45,834 bases of DNA, taken from the NCBI GenBank assembly GCA_020726285.1, contig DYSW01000005.1:32502-78335 (forward strand). Direction: 5' to 3'. This DNA is from Melioribacter roseus. GTDB lineage: Bacteria > Bacteroidota > Ignavibacteria > Ignavibacteriales > Melioribacteraceae. The notes beneath the pieces were generated by a model. It saw only the letters and a list, made by a program, of their open reading frames with translations. It was not told where the DNA came from and did not search any database. Shown here in pieces: positions 16,936 through 26,600 of the stretch (the stretch's first letter is position 1; each line of letters opens with the position of its first letter). Both the position numbers and the translations under genes were made by a program.

Positions 16936-16959
16936 AAAAATCCACCGAAGTGGATTTTT
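16936..16959 (-). terminator. TTCG-loop terminator between tRNA-Asp and tRNA-Cys
   Basis: On the minus strand AAAAATCCAC-TTCG-GTGGATTTTT forms a 10-bp stem capped by a stable C(TTCG)G-type tetraloop and followed by more T. It lies directly after tRNA-Asp and before tRNA-Cys, so it may reduce read-through between the two. Confidence 0.75.
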
Positions 16960-16960
16960 G

Positions 16961-17034
16961 CGGGGCCGACGAGGCTCGAACTCGCGACCTCCTGCGTGAC
17001 AGGCAGGCGTTCTGACCAACTGAACTACAACCCC
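16961..17034 (-). tRNA. tRNA-Asp (anticodon GTC)
   Basis: A 74-nt cloverleaf on the minus strand. The acceptor stem is GGGGTTG/CGGCCCC, the anticodon stem CCTGC/GCAGG with loop CTGTCAC (GTC), the T loop TTCGAGC, and the discriminator G, which is the Asp identity base. CCA is not encoded. Confidence 0.94.
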
Positions 17035-17098
17035 ATATCAATTTCATAAAGAAACTGATGTAAATCTAAAACATTTTATTTCTTTTAGCAAATAGTTT

Positions 17099-18205
17099 TT
17101 AAAATTCTTCAGTACAAAAATTTACTCCTACTGCTTTTGCTGCTTGAACAGCTTGACAACCAGGGCTTACTAATTTTTGCTTACTTATTGCCTCTTCAAT
17201 TGCAACACTACCAATAAGCGAACCCTTTAGAGCAACCATCCTTCCAAACTTCTTTTTCATTGCTAATTCAATAGCATAAGTACCAAATTTAGTTGAAAGT
17301 ATTCTATCGTAAGGAGTTGGACTTCCTCCTCGTTGCAAATGTCCGAGAACTGTATATCTTGTTTCCAAGCCAGTATTTTCTTCAATTTGTTTAGCAACTA
17401 ATTCGGCAATTCCGCCAAGTTGAATTGGGTCAGTTCGTTTTTTATCTTTTCCCTTAATAACTAAATTTCCTCCCTTTGGTTTTGCTCCTTCTGCAACACA
17501 AACAATACTGAATCTTTTACCAAGCATATGTCTTTGAATTACTTTTTCATAAACAATATCCCAAGAAAACGGGAATTCTGGTAACAAAATAATATCTGCG
17601 CCACCGGCTAATCCGCCATTAAGTGCAATCCAACCAGCATACCTTCCCATTGTTTCTAGAACAATTACTCGGTGATGCGATGACGCTGTTGTATGTAATC
17701 TATCTAAGGCTTCCGCTACAACATAAACCGCAGAATCATGCCCAAAAGTTACGTCAGTTGCTTCGAGATCGTTATCAATCGTTTTTGGAACTCCAACAAC
17801 GTTCAAACCCATTTCTCCAAGTTTTTTTGCGATATGCATTGTCCCATCGCCACCGATTGCAATTAAGGCATCTAATCCCCAAGCATCGTAATTTTGAATA
17901 ACATTTTTTGATCTATCAAAAATTTGTATTTCGTTGCCTACTTTTTCTGGCCAGTGAAAAGGGTCACCTTTGTTGGAAGAACCGAGAATTGTTCCTCCCT
18001 GTGCTAAAATTCCAGAAACATCTTTATTGTAAATTAAATTACCTTTTCCTTCAACAAATCCTTCAAAACCATCGTGAATTCCCCAAACGTGCATTCCTTC
18101 ATCGTGGGCTGGTTTTGTTACTCCGCGAATAACTGCATTCAACCCTGGACAATCGCCACCACCGGTTAGAATTCCAATTCTTTTTATATTATTGCTTTTA
18201 GCCAT
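17099..18205 (-). CDS. pfkA: 6-phosphofructokinase
   Basis: A 368-residue phosphofructokinase that phosphorylates fructose-6-phosphate to the 1,6-bisphosphate. Motifs are GILTGGGDCPGLNAVIRG (residues about 11-28), GGDGT (about 117-121), PKTIDNDL (about 139-146, catalytic Asp) and the METMGRYAGW substrate loop (about 184-193). Gly follows GGD at the position that discriminates donors, which favours ATP over pyrophosphate, because PPi-dependent enzymes usually have Asp there. The length fits the longer bacterial (group III-like) enzymes and exceeds E. coli PfkA by about 50 residues. It is transcribed alone, leftward, toward tRNA-Asp. Confidence 0.92.
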   Translation of the reverse strand: MAKSNNIKRIGILTGGGDCPGLNAVIRGVTKPAHDEGMHVWGIHDGFEGFVEGKGNLIYNKDVSGILAQGGTILGSSNKGDPFHWPEKVGNEIQIFDRSKNVIQNYDAWGLDALIAIGGDGTMHIAKKLGEMGLNVVGVPKTIDNDLEATDVTFGHDSAVYVVAEALDRLHTTASSHHRVIVLETMGRYAGWIALNGGLAGGADIILLPEFPFSWDIVYEKVIQRHMLGKRFSIVCVAEGAKPKGGNLVIKGKDKKRTDPIQLGGIAELVAKQIEENTGLETRYTVLGHLQRGGSPTPYDRILSTKFGTYAIELAMKKKFGRMVALKGSLIGSVAIEEAISKQKLVSPGCQAVQAAKAVGVNFCTEEF

Positions 18206-18251
18206 TTATAATCCAAAATATTTTTTATAACGTTTCAAGATAATCGATTTT

Positions 18252-19151
18252 CTAAACTATTTTTAAATAATTTTTGAAATGTAGTTTACAAATTCGTGCC
18301 AAATTTTGTTTTCCATATTTGTTTGCTAAATTTTGAGCTGTTTTTGTTGTTTCGTTTCCGCCACCTTTAGGTAATTCAATTCCCTTGTTCTTCAAATTTT
18401 CAAACCAAATTACTACTTCGGAACGTGCAATAATAGAAGCGGCTGCAACAGCAATATATTTTTCAGCTTTTGTTTCTTGAATTGTAGTTACGTTTTCTCG
18501 CTTTAATTCCAAATTTCGTTTGCTGAATTTGTCAGTGATTACAAAATTTGAGTTAAATTTTTCAATCAATTTATTTGCTACATTTGAATGTAATTCAATC
18601 AAAATCTTGTTAATATTTTTTACTTTGGAATATTCAACATTATATTCTGCAGGCAAAAGAATATTGTATTGATAATTCTCCGGGAATGCTTCGTCGATAA
18701 TTCTTCTAATTTGCTGAATTTGTAAATCGCTTAATAATTTGCTGTCTTTTACTCCAATTTCTTGAAGTTGTTTACTAATTTCTGGTGTTGTAAAAAATCC
18801 GGCGACAACTATTGGACCGAAAAAATCACCTTTGCCCGATTCATCAGTTCCTATGTACGAATTTGCAATTTCAATTGGTTTTTCTTCAAATAACTTTTCT
18901 TGTGAAAATATTTCATCTGTAATTATTCTATATAAAGAAGATGTTTCTCTTCCTTGTAGAATTGTTTTTACACCATTTTTGCCAAAATATACTAATATTT
19001 TCACTTCAGATTGTAATTCTGCTACCGTTACTTCAAAATGATATTTTTTTTCATTCGGTGAAGTTACTTCCAATTCTGGAAATTTTTTCCGAATATTAAA
19101 TATTTGACTTTCAAGTGTTTTTTTAGCAATATTTTTTATCGTTTGTTGCAA
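18252..19151 (-). CDS. rnhC: Ribonuclease HIII
   Basis: A 299-residue RNase H type 2 enzyme with the RNase HIII architecture. An N-terminal TBP-like substrate-binding domain (about 1-90) is followed by the catalytic domain, whose signature is DESGKGD (103-109). Gly-Lys-Gly in this loop separates HIII from the DExG form of HII. Further acidic residues lie in GVKDSKLLSD (about 143-152) and near SNFVITDKF (about 216). It cleaves RNA in RNA-DNA hybrids in the cytoplasm. Its start is 40 nt from that of the divergent PPIase gene, so the promoters are shared or back-to-back. It is 46 nt upstream of pfkA on the same strand. Confidence 0.93.
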   Translation of the reverse strand: MQQTIKNIAKKTLESQIFNIRKKFPELEVTSPNEKKYHFEVTVAELQSEVKILVYFGKNGVKTILQGRETSSLYRIITDEIFSQEKLFEEKPIEIANSYIGTDESGKGDFFGPIVVAGFFTTPEISKQLQEIGVKDSKLLSDLQIQQIRRIIDEAFPENYQYNILLPAEYNVEYSKVKNINKILIELHSNVANKLIEKFNSNFVITDKFSKRNLELKRENVTTIQETKAEKYIAVAAASIIARSEVVIWFENLKNKGIELPKGGGNETTKTAQNLANKYGKQNLARICKLHFKNYLKIV

Positions 19152-19191
19152 TCTTCGTATTTTTCCGAATAAAAATTTGAGTTACAAATTT

Positions 19192-20835
19192 ATGAATCAA
19201 AAACTAATTATTTTCAAACAAATCAAACCAAAACTCTTTTTTTCATTTTTCTTTTTTATTTCTACAATTTTTCCTCAAACTATTGCAACTGTTAATTCAA
19301 TTGAAATTCCTTTTGAAGACTTTAAAAATCGATATGAAGATTATCTTATTGCCACTGGAATTAAAGATACTTACGCAAATAGGACCCAAATATTAAATAA
19401 TATTGTTACTGAAATTCTACTTGTTAATTATTCGGACAATCAATCTATCTTGAATGATGAGGAATTTCAAAGAGAAAAAAAGTGGATTGATAATCAAACG
19501 CAACTTGCTTTTTTAATGGATCAAGAAATTTTTGCAAAGCTTACTGCATCCGAAGAAGAATTGCGCGAAGCATTTCTTAAGATGAATCAGAAAGTAGAAG
19601 CACGTCATCTTTATGCTGAAACTGAAGAAGAGGCATGGGAATTATACAATCTTCTGCAAAACGGCTCAAGTTTTGAATTGCTTGCAAAACAAGTTTTTTC
19701 TGATTCAATTCTGCAAAAAAATGGTGGTTATTTGGGATATTTCACTTGGGGAGATTTTGATCCAAATTTTGAACAAGTTGCATATTCACTACCGATTGGA
19801 GAAATTTCAAAACCCGTAGAAACTGAACAAGGATTTAGCATAATTCGCGTTGAAAACCGCATTACAAATCCTATTATTCCAGAAAATGAATTTATTAACA
19901 AAAAAAAGCAACTTGAGCGATTAGTAAAAATCAACAAAAAACGATCAGCTCAAAAAGAATATTTAAATAATCTGATTGAATTGGACAATATTCAAATTAA
20001 TGAAAATGCGTTAGAAAATTTGTTTACTAACTTCAACTTGAAGACAAATGAAATTCAAATTGAAAATGAAGAAATTGTAGCAAATCATAACGGAAAAACA
20101 TTCACAAACAAGCAAATTTTAATTAGAATTAGTGAATTACCATATCACGAAAAGTTAAAAATTGAAAGTAAGAATGATCTAAAAATTTTTATTAAAGGAT
20201 TTTATTTGAATGATGAATTGCTGCGAATTTCATCCGAGAAAGGCTTTGACAAAATTAAATATGTTACGAAAAAGAATAAAGTTCAGAATACAAACCTTTT
20301 TATGAAATACAAACAAGTCGAAATTGTATTAAATACTGATTTAAGCGATTCGACAATTCAAGAATTTTACAATCAATTTCAAGAATACTTTTCAACTAAA
20401 ACTCTTTATAATGTACGCGAAATTCTTGTAAAAAAGAAATCTGAAGCTGATAATATCTTTTCAGAATTACAAATTGATAGAAATAAATTTGGTGAGTTTG
20501 CAAAAAAGTATTCATTAAGAAAAACAACTTCTGAAAAAAATGGCGAATTTGGATTTGCCTCAATTGAAAAATTTGGATTGTTAAAAAAGGAAATTCACAA
20601 CGCAAAAATTGGGGAATTAATCGGACCAATTGAAATTCAAGGTTATTTTGGAATTTTCGAATTAATCGATAAAATTGAAAGCAAACCAATTCCAATGAAC
20701 GAAATTCAAAATCAAGTAGAATCTGCCGCTAAATTCTTCTACAGAAAGGAAATAATTAAAAGATTTTCAAAAAATCTGTTTGACAGCAACAAGATAGATA
20801 TTAATTATAGCTTGTTGAAGGATTCAGTTTTCTAA
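19192..20835 (+). CDS. Secreted peptidylprolyl isomerase with two parvulin domains (SurA/PpiC-like)
   Basis: The start is set at the ATG at 19192 (547 residues); the frame is open to a TTG 15 nt earlier. A signal peptide or N-terminal anchor (about 8-28) is followed by a SurA-like N-terminal helical part. The first parvulin domain (about 130-220) contains a GGYLGYFTWGDFDPNF segment, and a second, more degenerate one (about 395-485) contains NGEFGFAS. Such proteins act in the periplasm as chaperones for outer-membrane beta-barrels. The gene directly precedes a TonB-dependent receptor and a PorV-like barrel, which are possible clients. A 74-nt gap separates it from the receptor. Confidence 0.85.
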   Translation: MNQKLIIFKQIKPKLFFSFFFFISTIFPQTIATVNSIEIPFEDFKNRYEDYLIATGIKDTYANRTQILNNIVTEILLVNYSDNQSILNDEEFQREKKWIDNQTQLAFLMDQEIFAKLTASEEELREAFLKMNQKVEARHLYAETEEEAWELYNLLQNGSSFELLAKQVFSDSILQKNGGYLGYFTWGDFDPNFEQVAYSLPIGEISKPVETEQGFSIIRVENRITNPIIPENEFINKKKQLERLVKINKKRSAQKEYLNNLIELDNIQINENALENLFTNFNLKTNEIQIENEEIVANHNGKTFTNKQILIRISELPYHEKLKIESKNDLKIFIKGFYLNDELLRISSEKGFDKIKYVTKKNKVQNTNLFMKYKQVEIVLNTDLSDSTIQEFYNQFQEYFSTKTLYNVREILVKKKSEADNIFSELQIDRNKFGEFAKKYSLRKTTSEKNGEFGFASIEKFGLLKKEIHNAKIGELIGPIEIQGYFGIFELIDKIESKPIPMNEIQNQVESAAKFFYRKEIIKRFSKNLFDSNKIDINYSLLKDSVF

Positions 20836-20909
20836 AATTACAAATAAACAATAAAAGAACTCTATATTAATTCTTTACAAAAAAACCATAATTCATATTT
20901 GGAGCATTC

Positions 20910-23582
20910 ATGAATAAATTTACAATTGTGTTACTTGCATTCTTTGTAAGCACTTCGTTCATTTTGGCGGGTAGCACAGGCAAATTAACCGGAAAAGTGA
21001 TTGACGAAAAAACGAAGGAACCTCTTCCTTTTGTTAATATCACTATAGAAGGTACGATGCTTGGTGCGGCATCGGATATTGATGGTAATTTCGTGATATT
21101 GAACATTTCTCCTGGAAAATACAAGGTGAAATTTCAATATGTCGGATTTCAATCAAAATTAGTAGAAGGTGTTTCAATTTCAATTGATTTAACAACTCGA
21201 TTGGATATTGCTTTAAGCGAAGAATCTGTTGAACTTGGCGAAGTAGTCGTTCAAGCTGATAGAAAAGGTTTGCAAAAAGATGTTACTTCATCGCAAGCAT
21301 TAGTTTCTTCGGATGATATTGAAAACTTACCCGTCGCAGAACTAAATGATATTCTGGAATTACAAGCTGGCGTAACAAAAGGAGCCGGTGGCGATTTTCA
21401 CATTAGAGGCGGTAGAACAGAAGAAATTGCCTACAATGTAAACGGAATTTCAATTACAGATAGTTACGATAATAGTCGCGGAATTGAGCTAGATAATAGT
21501 TCCGTTCAGGAATTACAAGTAATCTCGGGAACATTTAACGCTGAATACGGAAATGCAATGTCTGGCGTTATTAATACCGTAACCAAAGAAGGTGGAAGTG
21601 ATTTCCATGGTAATTTTGAAGTTTATGGTGGAGATTATCTAAGCAATTTTACAAATATTTTCTGGAATGTTGATGCAATCAATCCAATTGGAAATGCTCA
21701 AGCAAGTTTAAGCGGTCCAATCTGGGGAAATACATTAAAATTCTTTATCAATGGTAGATATAATTTTAGTGAAGGCTACCTTTATGGCAAAAGAGATTTT
21801 AATATAGATGGTTCAGAAGGAGACGGTGAATATGTTGCTATGAATCCTAGTTCGCGATATATGGGATTAGGAAATATTACTTATTTCCCAATAAATGAGC
21901 TGAAAATTAACATTGAAGCCCTTTATTCTAATCAAGAATATAAAGATTATAATCACGGATTTAAACTTAATCCAGATGGCGATGTAACAAAATATTCCGA
22001 AGCATTAACAACAACACTCAGTTTAACCCACACACTTTCATCACAATCTTTTTACACGTTAAAAGTATCTTATTTTAGCAAAAACTTCAACGAATATTTG
22101 TATGAAGATCCTTACGATTCAAGATATTTACATCCTGATTCATTAAGCACAGTCGGTTATGCGTTTATAAGTGCTGGAACAAATTTGCACAGATTCTATC
22201 GGGAAACAAATTCATTATTGGTTAAAATTGATTACACAAACCAATTTAATCAAAACCATTTAGTAAAATTTGGGTTAGAAGGAAAAATTGATGAACTACA
22301 ATTTGACGATTATTCACTCGAACCAAAAAAAATAGACGGCATCCCAGTCGAACCATTTCAAACTGCAATTCCTGAAGAAAGTTCAATCGCCCGCCAAAAA
22401 TATGACGCATCACCTATTTCGTATGCAGCATATATTCAAGATAAAATTGAATTTGATCAAGTAATTATCAATTTTGGCGTTCGATTTGATTACTTTGATT
22501 CACGTGGTCATATTCTTGCCGATCCAACAGATCCAAATATTTATAATCCACTCAGAAGTTGGCTAGATACATTATCTATCTCCGATAGAGAACAATATTT
22601 CTATAAAGATGCGTCAGCAAAATATCAAATTGCTCCACGTCTCGGAATTGCTTACCCAATAAGTGATGTTGGTGTTTTCCACTTTTCATACGGACAATTC
22701 TTCCAAATTCCAACTTTCAACAGACTTTTTGACCGTGGCGATTATAAAGTTCCAGAAACTGGTTCAACCGGTTCACCATTCGGAAATCCTAATTTAAATC
22801 CACAACGCACAACAATGTACGAAATTGGCTTCCGTCAAAGTTTTATGGAAGATTTTCTAATAGATGCAACTTTATTCTACCGTGATATTCGTGATTATGT
22901 AACTTCCGGACCAATGATTGAAACTATGAACGGCGTTACATATTCTATTTTCACTAATAGAGATTATTCAAATGTTAAAGGATTTACTCTCTTCTTTCAA
23001 AAAAGATTTAATAATTATTATTCATTCGATTTGAATTATACATTCCAATTTGCTGAAGGAAGCGCCTCAACACCTGAAGAAGATTTCTATTCACAAAGAG
23101 ATAATTCAGAACCAACACTTTATCTTCTTCCATTAGATTGGGATCAACGCCAAATGCTAAATGCATCACTTTTTGTCGGAAACCAAACAATGGGCGGTTC
23201 ACTTCTTGCAAGATATGGAACCGGGTTACCTTATACACCAAGTGTAACTCAATTTACTGCTGATAGAGGTTTAAGTTCAGGATTCACAAGTAATAGTGCA
23301 AGAAGACCAGACCAATTTTCATTAGATTTGAAATTGCATTACAACCTGGAATTTGCAGGAAATACTGTTACATTTTTCGCAAGAATATTTAATTTACTCG
23401 ATGCTCGCATTATTACAAATGTATTTTCAGACACAGGGTTACCAGATGCAACAACCGAAGCACAAAGTTTAATTGGTGTTGTTGATCCAAACAGACCAAA
23501 CACAATTGAAGACTATTTAATTCGACCTTGGAATTACGAGCAACCTCGTCAAATTCAAGTCGGTTTCAGTTATAATTTTTAG
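20910..23582 (+). CDS. TonB-dependent outer-membrane receptor with carboxypeptidase-regulatory-like domain
   Basis: A 890-residue outer-membrane transporter or receptor. A signal peptide (MNKFTIVLLAFFVSTSFILAG) is followed by a CarboxypepD_reg-like beta-sandwich (about 25-105), a plug domain (about 115-225, including GDFHIRGGRTEEIAYNV and NAEYGNAMSGVINTVTKEG), and a 22-strand-type barrel ending in an aromatic residue (GFSYNF). The layout is typical of SusC-type and related receptors of the FCB group. It is followed by a secreted Ca-binding-like protein starting about 20 nt downstream and then a PorV-family gene. No SusD gene is present, so a polysaccharide uptake role is not supported; the substrate is unknown. 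Confidence 0.9.
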   Translation: MNKFTIVLLAFFVSTSFILAGSTGKLTGKVIDEKTKEPLPFVNITIEGTMLGAASDIDGNFVILNISPGKYKVKFQYVGFQSKLVEGVSISIDLTTRLDIALSEESVELGEVVVQADRKGLQKDVTSSQALVSSDDIENLPVAELNDILELQAGVTKGAGGDFHIRGGRTEEIAYNVNGISITDSYDNSRGIELDNSSVQELQVISGTFNAEYGNAMSGVINTVTKEGGSDFHGNFEVYGGDYLSNFTNIFWNVDAINPIGNAQASLSGPIWGNTLKFFINGRYNFSEGYLYGKRDFNIDGSEGDGEYVAMNPSSRYMGLGNITYFPINELKINIEALYSNQEYKDYNHGFKLNPDGDVTKYSEALTTTLSLTHTLSSQSFYTLKVSYFSKNFNEYLYEDPYDSRYLHPDSLSTVGYAFISAGTNLHRFYRETNSLLVKIDYTNQFNQNHLVKFGLEGKIDELQFDDYSLEPKKIDGIPVEPFQTAIPEESSIARQKYDASPISYAAYIQDKIEFDQVIINFGVRFDYFDSRGHILADPTDPNIYNPLRSWLDTLSISDREQYFYKDASAKYQIAPRLGIAYPISDVGVFHFSYGQFFQIPTFNRLFDRGDYKVPETGSTGSPFGNPNLNPQRTTMYEIGFRQSFMEDFLIDATLFYRDIRDYVTSGPMIETMNGVTYSIFTNRDYSNVKGFTLFFQKRFNNYYSFDLNYTFQFAEGSASTPEEDFYSQRDNSEPTLYLLPLDWDQRQMLNASLFVGNQTMGGSLLARYGTGLPYTPSVTQFTADRGLSSGFTSNSARRPDQFSLDLKLHYNLEFAGNTVTFFARIFNLLDARIITNVFSDTGLPDATTEAQSLIGVVDPNRPNTIEDYLIRPWNYEQPRQIQVGFSYNF

Positions 23583-23602
23583 TGAAATTTTTTGGAGAAA
23601 TA

Positions 23603-26600
23603 ATGAATAAATTTTTGAAAACAATACTTGTAGCATTTTTAATTGTTTTCCTTCCACTCGCAGTTTTTGGACAATACGTACCAGGTACTGAACGTGGTGA
23701 TTCCGGAAAACGAGGAAATGCTCAAATGGAAGGAAATAACATCCGAACATCCATCTTTAATTTTGGATGGACCGGAAGAACAGATGGAACACTTCCTTTA
23801 GATGTTCAAACACCTTATGAATGGCCTAAAAATACAGGTCAAGTATATTTAGCTTTAACAGCAATTTTTGTGGCTGGAGAAGTTACTGACGATAATGGTC
23901 AAATCATAAAAATTGTTGATCTTCCCAACGGGAGAAATGCACCTGACGGAAGTAGCTGGAATTTTGAACCAGTTCCAGGATATTATAATGAATCGAGAAC
24001 TGAACGCTCAATAGCCACAAGTGTTGATGAAACAACTTGGCCTGCATTCTGGCCCGATAAAGAAAATGATGAAATTGACCCAGGTTGGGCAGGAAGTTGG
24101 AACGGACTTGGTGGAAAAGACGATTTTCGTGCTGATCAAGAAATTTTTTATCGTTCCTCAGATGATAAATACGATAGATATACAACATACTTTCCTGATA
24201 CAACAGATTACACAAGAAAAGGCTTAGGAATTTTACTAGATGTTAGAACTTTAGCTTGGTCACAAATTCTTGTTCAAGATGCAATTTACATTCTTCATAA
24301 CGTAAAAAATGATGGAACAAAAGATATTCCAAAAGGAGCTATAACGGCTTGGCACGCCGATTTTGTTGGTGGAAATGGCGATTCTCAAGATGACTTTTCA
24401 GAATTCGATTTGCTACTCGACGTTGCATTCAGTTATGATAAAGATAACCGAGCTCCAGATTTTGGAAGTGATCCCGTTGGAATAGTTGCACAAGCATTTT
24501 TGGAAACTCCAGGAAATTCCGATGACCGCGTTGATAACGATGGTGATGGTGAAGTTAACGGACCAAAAGTAAGCGAAGAGCTACTTGTGGGTGAAAATGT
24601 TGACAACTTATTGGATGATAACGAAAACGGTTTGATTGATGAAAACGAAACACACATTCCATTCGGAGTTCAAGTTGGAGTTACTTTTGCTGATAGAATT
24701 GATCAAAATAACAATGGCGAAGACGGAAGTCCTATAATTACTCAAGAAATGATTGATCTAGCATCAACTGACCAATGGAAACGTTGGCCTAACTCTCCAT
24801 TTTTTGATGCAATTCAAGATGGTCAAGTGCATTTACTAATGGTTGATGCCGATGATTTAGGAATGAAATTCTCTGATTTTATTGACAACAACAATAATGC
24901 AGAAGAAGGAAGTCCAACAATTACTCAAGAAATGATCAACCAAGCAAGCACAGACACTTATTTTCGTTACAAATTAGACAATGGTTTAATTCTTTATAAT
25001 GTTATTCAATCTACACTTGGTTTAGCTTATGCAGACGGAATTGATAATAACAATAACGGTGCAATTGATGAAAATATAGATGAGCAAATTGACGAAATGG
25101 TTGACGAATCCCGCGAAAACGGAATAGATGAAGACGGCGATTGGAACGTTCTAACAGATGACGTTGGCGTTGATGGAGTTGCCGGAACAGGAGATTACGG
25201 CGAAAATGATGGAGTTCCTACTTCAGGAGCAAGATTTAATTTGCCAGGCGAACCAAATGTTGACGTTACTGACGTTTCAGAAACTGACCAAATTGGTATT
25301 ACAAATGCTCAATATGAACCCGCTGGTGCATATAACTTCAGCACAATTAGTGATGCAGAACTTTGGTTCAAATTTATGCGACCAGGACTTTTTTATAATC
25401 CACAAGAAGTTGTTGCTGGTGAATACGATTTATTCATTTCTTCAAGCTATTTCCCAATAAAATCTGGACAAACAGAACCAATTTCTGTTTCTGTAATTTT
25501 AGCAAATGGACCAGTTTCAGATCCCGATGCGGCATTACGTAAAGCCGAAATTCAAAGGAAAAAATTACGTGTTCAAGAAACTTATGAAAACGATTATCAA
25601 TTTGCTAACGCTCCGTTTGCCCCAAATGTTACTGCCATCCCTGGTGATAATCGTGTAACATTACATTGGGATGATATTGCAGAATCATCATTTGACGATT
25701 ACATTGACAAAATAGGTGGAGATGGAAATGACTTTGAAGGTTATAAAATCTATCGTGCTCAAGATCCCGCCTTTTTAGATCCGTATGTAATAACAAATGG
25801 ATATGGAAACTTAGTTTTTAGAACACCAATTGCACAATTTGATTTAGTTGATGCTTATTCCGGATTTGATTCTGTTGGAATTGATGGAGTACATTACTAT
25901 CTTGGTGATAACACTGGGTTAAAACATTCATTTGTTGATTCAACCGTAAAAAATGGTTTTACATATTATTATGCTGTAGTTGCTTACGATTTTGGTTATC
26001 CTACTGGAAATATAATCCCTTCAGAATCACCGATTCGAATTAGCTTACAATCTGATGGAACAGTTAGAACTGGTCCGAACGTAGTGAAAATAGTTCCATC
26101 GGTTCCTGCCGCAGGTTATGTTCCGCCAACACTTGGTGTTTTGGAACATACTACAGGAACAAGTACTGGACAAATTACTTCAGTAATCATAGACATTAAT
26201 CAGATTTTAGATGGAAATGTTTATGAAATTTCTTTTGAAGATACATTAAAAATGGCAAGTTCAACTACCGTCCCAGATACTTTAACAACTAAAAATTTCA
26301 CATTAGTTAATACTACTTCCGGCGATACTTTAATTAACCATAGCTCTGATATTCTAAGCGATGAACAACCTTTAACAGAAGGATTTAGACTTAGTTTTAC
26401 GAATGAAGATAGAGTTGAAATTAATACTAGTGAATCTGGCTGGTCATCAGATAGCATTCAGACCTACATTTTTGAAAAATTCAAATCTTCAGTTGTTACC
26501 GATCCAAAAGGAAGTGAACGCCCGAACGATTACATAATTTCTTTTTATGACGAATCTGGCGCTGATACTTCAACAGCTTATAGATTATTTAATACAAATT

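Noticed and set aside
16778-17047. Open frames of 73 and 87 codons on both strands over the tRNA pair
   Set aside because: They run through tRNA-Cys, the hairpin and tRNA-Asp; the translated strings are the usual false proteins produced by tRNA genes.
20910-23582. SusC/SusD polysaccharide-utilisation locus
   Set aside because: The receptor has the SusC-like N-terminal domain, but the next gene is a Ca-loop secreted protein and not a SusD lipoprotein, and no glycan enzymes adjoin.
24433-24657. Ser-rich 74-codon minus-strand frame
   Set aside because: It is the complement of the acidic repeat-coding region; the Ser richness comes from antisense reading of Asp/Glu-rich codons.
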